NCBI RefSeq assembly: GCF_018449525.1 | Contig: NZ_JAAVUS010000012.1 | Coordinates: 1 to 64,000, forward strand | Reading direction: 5' to 3' | DNA from: Bradyrhizobium sp. dw_78 | GTDB taxonomy: Bacteria; Pseudomonadota; Alphaproteobacteria; Rhizobiales; Xanthobacteraceae | DNA: 64,000 bases | Shown: one piece after another, positions 60,425-64,000 of the stretch | Layout: each line of letters starts with the position of its first letter | Numbering within the stretch: position 1 is the first letter of the stretch | Translations under genes and position numbers: made by a program | Notes under the pieces: generated by a model | What the model saw: only the letters and a program-made list of their open reading frames with translations | Databases searched by the model: none | Told to the model about the DNA's origin: nothing

Positions 60425-61900
60425 TTGCGCGCTCCCGTGAAAAAGACCGGGCGGAAGAACGCGGCGCCGGCCATTTCCGTGCGGCTGAGCGATCGCGTCA
60501 TGCTCGAGGCGCAGGCGGACGGCAGCCTCGACGCCTGGTTCGACGGCTATTCAACCGGTCTTGGAAACTTCAGCGCCGCCGCGATCGGTCGCGCGCAAGA
60601 TTTAAGCACGGGCCTGCGGCTCAGTTCCTTTTCCCCCGATGGCAAACCCGTCGAGAAGGAAATCGATGTGCTGGTCCGGCGATTGGCCCGGCGCGGTCTT
60701 GTGGAATACCGCCTGGCGCACCCGGCCGATGCGAAGGAGCTGGTGGCGATCGAGCCGCAGCTTCCCGATTATTGGCCGCGAACGCTGAAACCCGACAATG
60801 CGGACGTGATCGCGCTATCGCGGTTCGCCTATTTGCGTCGCCGCGGCGGCGAGATGGTCCTGGAATCGCCGCGCGCCGGGGCATTGTTCAGGATCGGCGA
60901 TCCGAAAATCGCCTCCATCCTCGCCTTGCTGGCGACGCCGCAAAAAATCAGCAGGCTCCGCCGGCAGGACGGCTTTCCGGGAATGGAGTTTCTCGGCCTG
61001 CTGATGGATTGCCGGATCCTGTTCAAGGTCGAGGCCGAAGGCGATGGGTTCCGCGCCGACGAAGGCGACGACAATCTCGTGCTCTGGGACTTTCACGATC
61101 TCCTGTTCCATGCGCGCAGCACCGAAGGCCGGCAAGCCAATCCGATCGGTGGACTTTACCCCTTTGCCGGCATCATGCCCCCGCCGCCGGCTGTGCGGCC
61201 GAGCTGGCCGGGAAAACAAATCGACATGGACGGGTTCCTGGACGGGTTCAATGCGCTTTCGGAGCCATTGCCGGGGATCGCAGGCGTGTTGCGCGAGCGC
61301 CATTCGGTGCGCGATTTCGACGACACGCGACCGGTCACGCTCACCGAGCTTTCGCGCTTTCTCGATGGCAGCGCACGGATTCTGTCGAAATGGGAAAGCC
61401 CGCTGGATCCCGAGGACGGCGATAGCCCCCTCATCGACTATACGACACGGCCCTACCCGTCCGGCGGCAGCAGCTACGAGCTCGAACTCTATCTTGCCGC
61501 CGCCAATTGCGAGGGATTGACCCGCGGCTTCTATCACTACGATGCCGGCCGGCACGCGCTGACGCCGATCGATGTGCGGCCGCAGGATTTCGACGCGATG
61601 CTGACCTCGGCCGAACTGGCGATGGACGCGCCCGGCGCGCCCCAGATCCTGATCACGATCGCCGCACGCTTCGGCCGGATTTCATGGAAATACAGCGGGC
61701 TCGCCTATTCGTTGATCCTGAAAGATGTCGGCGTATTGATGCAGACGTTCTACATGGTGGCGACCGGCATGGGCCTCGGTGGATGCGCCATCGGGACCAA
61801 CAATATCGAACTGTTCGCAAAGATGACCCACATCGACTTTCATGTCGAAGGGCCGGTCGGTCAATTCGCCGTCGGCCGCGCCCTGCCGGACCAACCATAA
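60425..61900 (+). CDS. SagB-family FMN dehydrogenase of the TOMM cluster
   Basis: The 491-residue product has a long N-terminal domain (about 1-280) and a nitroreductase-fold C-terminal domain: RERHSVRDFDDTRPVTLTEL, YPSGGSSYELELYLAAANCE, GLTRGFYHYDAGRHAL and MQTFYMVATGMGLGGCAIGT. SagB enzymes oxidise azolines to azoles with FMN. The start is TTG 60425 (or GTG 60437), 10 bp after the YcaO stop, so the genes are co-transcribed. The basic start MRAPVKKTGRKN echoes the tails of the YcaO enzyme and the precursor. Confidence 0.92.
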   Translation: MRAPVKKTGRKNAAPAISVRLSDRVMLEAQADGSLDAWFDGYSTGLGNFSAAAIGRAQDLSTGLRLSSFSPDGKPVEKEIDVLVRRLARRGLVEYRLAHPADAKELVAIEPQLPDYWPRTLKPDNADVIALSRFAYLRRRGGEMVLESPRAGALFRIGDPKIASILALLATPQKISRLRRQDGFPGMEFLGLLMDCRILFKVEAEGDGFRADEGDDNLVLWDFHDLLFHARSTEGRQANPIGGLYPFAGIMPPPPAVRPSWPGKQIDMDGFLDGFNALSEPLPGIAGVLRERHSVRDFDDTRPVTLTELSRFLDGSARILSKWESPLDPEDGDSPLIDYTTRPYPSGGSSYELELYLAAANCEGLTRGFYHYDAGRHALTPIDVRPQDFDAMLTSAELAMDAPGAPQILITIAARFGRISWKYSGLAYSLILKDVGVLMQTFYMVATGMGLGGCAIGTNNIELFAKMTHIDFHVEGPVGQFAVGRALPDQP

Positions 61901-61912
61901 AGACGTTGCACG

Positions 61913-62113
61913 ATGGATGATCCTACAAACCATCCCAGGAACGACTCCGATCGAGGCGAAAGCAGACGCCCGGCGATTGCAGGTCTCGTGATCGCGGCGG
62001 TGTTGCTGGTGGCGGGACTGTGGCTTGCCCATGAGTTGACGGCAGCCAGCAAGATGCAGGATTGCCTGATGTCAGGCCGCACCAACTGCAACGTGATTGA
62101 GCCGGCCCAATAG
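61913..62113 (+). CDS. Small single-span membrane protein
   Basis: The 66-residue product has a charged N-terminus, one transmembrane helix (IAGLVIAAVLLVAGLWLAHE) and a short tail with two cysteines (KMQDCLMSGRTNCNVIEP). It begins 12 bp after the SagB-like stop, so it is likely in the same transcript. I recall similar small proteins elsewhere in Bradyrhizobium genomes away from RiPP genes, so a role in immunity or export is only a guess. Confidence 0.6.
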   Translation: MDDPTNHPRNDSDRGESRRPAIAGLVIAAVLLVAGLWLAHELTAASKMQDCLMSGRTNCNVIEPAQ

Positions 62114-62135
62114 GCCGGATCTCATCCCCCTCGAT

Positions 62136-62150
62136 TCTGATTCAATCAGA
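62136..62150. repeat. Perfect palindrome after the TOMM unit
   Basis: TCTGATT-C-AATCAGA resembles the palindromic part of Bradyrhizobium intergenic repeats. It lies between the last plus-strand gene and the convergent small exported protein, and could serve as a terminator stem without a T run. Confidence 0.4.
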
Positions 62151-62162
62151 GCCGATCATGCT

Positions 62163-62456
62163 CTAATTGCAGGAATGGCGCTGACCGTCCTGGCCCCGGT
62201 AGTTCGCGGAAGACCGTTCGCAATATCGGCCGAAGCCATCGTAAATCCCGTATGGCCTGCCGGTCACGGGATAAACCACGCGATCGGGTGGCACGTTGGT
62301 GCCGGGATAAAAATCCGGCGGCCCATAATTATGCAAGTAGATATCGTCCGCACCGTGCGCGTGCCTGTGATGGTGCCGGATATGCATGTCGGCGTCGGCC
62401 GCAAATGACGGCGCTGAAACCGTCAGCAGGATCGCCGCAGCAGTCAAAAACCTCAT
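62163..62456 (-). CDS. Small exported hypothetical protein
   Basis: From ATG 62456, about 97 residues: a signal peptide (MRFLTAAAILLTVSAPSFA) and a His/Tyr/Pro-rich mature part (ADADMHIRHHHRHAHGADD, DFYPGTNVPPDRVVYPVTGR) with two cysteines near the end. The His cluster could bind metal. No named family is recognised. Confidence 0.65.
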   Translation of the reverse strand: MRFLTAAAILLTVSAPSFAADADMHIRHHHRHAHGADDIYLHNYGPPDFYPGTNVPPDRVVYPVTGRPYGIYDGFGRYCERSSANYRGQDGQRHSCN

Positions 62457-62738
62457 TTGCATTGCCTGTCCTCGTGATTCGGGGCGCCATCATCCCGTTC
62501 GTTCCGCCTTGAGTCAAAATCTTGGGCGGCCATGACTTCAGTGTTTCCCAAGGCATCGACGAGAGCAACAAAAAGCAACGTAGGCCGACGGTTTTCCGAC
62601 AAAAGTGCCCGAATCGGCACATCTCGGGCAGAAATCTTCGGCCACAAGGCGCGCCGCTTCATCATATGGAAATATGCGATCGAGTTTTGAAGACGAATGG
62701 TGCCGTCGAACAAGCCCGTCAGCGCCCCCGCCACGTCC
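62457..62738. other. Intergenic region
   Basis: No gene is recognised between the small exported protein and the next minus-strand gene. Confidence 0.35.
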
Positions 62739-62960
62739 TCATTCGAACAGACGCTCTTCGCTCAACAGCCACGCGTGGATGACCCGCCACTTGTCACGCC
62801 CCCTCGACCGGAAATTCAGGAGCGGAGACCGTATATCCTGCAACTCAAAAAAGAACTTCAATGAGTGTTTGCCGGTAGGGCCGCCGGGTTCGTCCGGCTG
62901 CGCCTGAAGCCAGCGATCCCATTCCTGGATAATGAGGGTTCTTACTTCTTTCTGCTTCAT
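62739..62960 (-). CDS. Small hypothetical protein
   Basis: From ATG 62960, about 73 residues: MKQKEVRTLIIQEWDRWLQA, then FFFELQDIRSPLLNFRSRGR and DKWRVIHAWLLSEERLFE. The aromatic, well-structured pattern looks like a real cytoplasmic protein, and I recall similar ones in Bradyrhizobium. Function is unknown. The frame is open to 62984, but the ATG at 62960 starts the recognisable part. Confidence 0.55.
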   Translation of the reverse strand: MKQKEVRTLIIQEWDRWLQAQPDEPGGPTGKHSLKFFFELQDIRSPLLNFRSRGRDKWRVIHAWLLSEERLFE

Positions 62961-63273
62961 CCAAGCACGCGTCCTTAACCGCAAGGCGAACCCGATGAGG
63001 GCCCGAGGTGGTCGCGCTGGATTTGAAGATTGTGGATGATGCCGATCGGTGGACGATCAGCCAGCCACATCGAAGGCGATGGGGGTGATTGGCCTGCCGC
63101 CGTGCCAATCGATGCCTTCAGGTTCCCTTGTGACAGGAAGACCTTAAACGTTCCTAAACGTATATGAACACACCCGCTGGCGGGTTGGCAATTCGCGAAA
63201 TCAGCGGGAAATCGTCGTGCAGGCGTAGACCCCCCTGCATGTCGACGCCTGCCCTGGCAGGGATTGAGAATTT
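62961..63273. other. Intergenic region before tRNA-Pro
   Basis: Nothing recognisable. Plus-strand frames here overlap the tRNA and are not supported. Confidence 0.35.
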
Positions 63274-63350
63274 TGGTCGGGGCACACGGATTCGAACCGT
63301 GGACCTGCAGTACCCAAAACTGCCGCGCTACCAGGCTGCGCTATACCCCG
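63274..63350 (-). tRNA. tRNA-Pro (TGG)
   Basis: On the minus strand: acceptor arms CGGGGTA and TGCCCCG with a mismatch at the last pair, D loop AGCCTGGTAG, the anticodon stem GCAGT/ACTGC around TTTGGGT with TGG, T loop TTCGAAT, discriminator A and encoded CCA (63274-63276). Confidence 0.93.
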
Positions 63351-63510
63351 CCGATCTCCGAAACGACGTCGATACACGCTTCAACCGCGGCCAGCAAGAA
63401 GCTAACGGCTCGGCCCCGGTTCGAACCGGCCTTCGGCGGCCATTAAGCATTTTCTACACGGAAACCATGACCACCCATGTCACCGGCGGCCTTTGCCCGA
63501 GGATATGATC

Positions 63511-63999
63511 TCAATGGCTGCCGAAAAGCGGATGCGCCACACGGTCTCCGGGCCGGATCCCGTATTTCTGCGCGGTGCCGGCAATCACCTCCAGCACCCC
63601 CTTCACCGGTCCGTTCGACGGGATGATCCTGGTCGACAGCGGCTCGGTATTTTCGGCTATGCGCAGGATCCGGCCATCGGCCCGGATGAAAATCATGTCG
63701 AGGGAGATGTAGGTGTTTTTCATCCACATCGACACCTCCTGCTCCGGCGAGAAATCGAACAGCATCCCCTTCCCGTCAGCCAATTCCTTGCGGTACATCA
63801 GCCCGGTGGTCTTCTCTTCCTCCGTCGTCGCCATCTCGACCGAGAATACATGCACGCCGGTCTTGGTCGCGATCTCAAGCGGCTGAACGCTCGCCGCCTG
63901 CGCGCCACGGCCGCTGAAAACACAAAGCGCAATGGCCGCAACGACGACGCAAAGCCAAGCCCGCAGACAAAACCAGCCAGCAACCCGATCAAAATTCAT
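63511..63999 (-). CDS. DUF192-family exported protein
   Basis: The 162-residue product has a signal-anchor segment (LCVVVAAIALCVFSGRGAQA) and the DUF192 domain: VHVFSVEMATTEEEKTTGLM, GMLFDFSPEQEVSMWMKNTY, LDMIFIRADGRILRIAENTE and GVLEVIAGTAQKYGIRPGDR. The family is found in periplasmic proteins of unknown function. The ATG is one base from the window edge, so the gene appears whole but its promoter is outside. Confidence 0.88.
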   Translation of the reverse strand: MNFDRVAGWFCLRAWLCVVVAAIALCVFSGRGAQAASVQPLEIATKTGVHVFSVEMATTEEEKTTGLMYRKELADGKGMLFDFSPEQEVSMWMKNTYISLDMIFIRADGRILRIAENTEPLSTRIIPSNGPVKGVLEVIAGTAQKYGIRPGDRVAHPLFGSH

Positions 64000-64000
64000 G

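Noticed and set aside
1..64000. CRISPR array, phage or intact insertion sequence
   Set aside because: No regularly spaced direct repeats, phage structural genes or full transposase frames were seen on either strand.

Overview
The window looks like chromosomal DNA of an alphaproteobacterium close to Bradyrhizobium or Rhodopseudomonas. This is inferred from high GC, an aapJQMP amino-acid transporter, PEPxxWA-type C-terminal anchors on exported proteins, an MxKDx-repeat protein, a DUF6481 protein and intergenic palindromes of a kind I associate with Bradyrhizobiaceae. No plasmid replication gene, phage, intact insertion sequence, CRISPR array or rRNA is visible. Three tRNA genes are present: Cys-GCA, Arg-TCT and Pro-TGG.

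Layout. Positions 1-16.8 kb look accessory. The left end has gene scraps and a frameshifted MarR gene. Next come regulator/methyltransferase pairs (AraC plus an O-methyltransferase; TetR plus a membrane-linked methyltransferase), separated by three copies of a dispersed repeat. A redox and electrophile-defence block follows: HxlR, an NTF2-like protein and an azoreductase, then a six-gene minus-strand operon (peroxiredoxin, SDR, GST, NmrA-like, NAD(P)-binding, MDR reductase) behind a LysR regulator. Scraps, an AbiEi-antitoxin-like winged-helix ORF and a flavin-binding PNPOx-like gene lead up to tRNA-Cys.

From 16.8 kb the content is mostly housekeeping: an FUSC transporter, a DTW-domain tRNA-modifying enzyme, cysK, aapJQMP, metC and a Na/Pi cotransporter. 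A six-gene minus-strand unit (39.3 to 28.2 kb) joins an alpha-2-macroglobulin, PBP1C, a GT39 transferase, a PAP2 phosphatase, a GT2 transferase and a LAB_N protein, and points to periplasmic defence with envelope lipid modification. From 40 to 46.5 kb there are three PEP-CTERM proteins with near-identical terminators and several small genes. From 46.9 to 54.4 kb lie a TRAP transporter and leucine-catabolism genes (HMG-CoA lyase and a methylcrotonyl-CoA carboxylase pair). An NDUFS4-like protein, OpgC and a glyoxalase-fold protein follow.

The most exciting system is at 57.5-61.9 kb: a compact ribosomal-peptide cluster of the thiazole/oxazole (TOMM) type. It has a 129-residue precursor whose last 40 residues contain 14 cysteines in CxG triplets, a fused E1-like/YcaO cyclodehydratase, and a SagB-like flavin dehydrogenase. 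The precursor leader contains a signal-peptide-like stretch, no exporter or protease gene is nearby, and the gap before the YcaO gene holds a strong hairpin and a 15-bp triple repeat.
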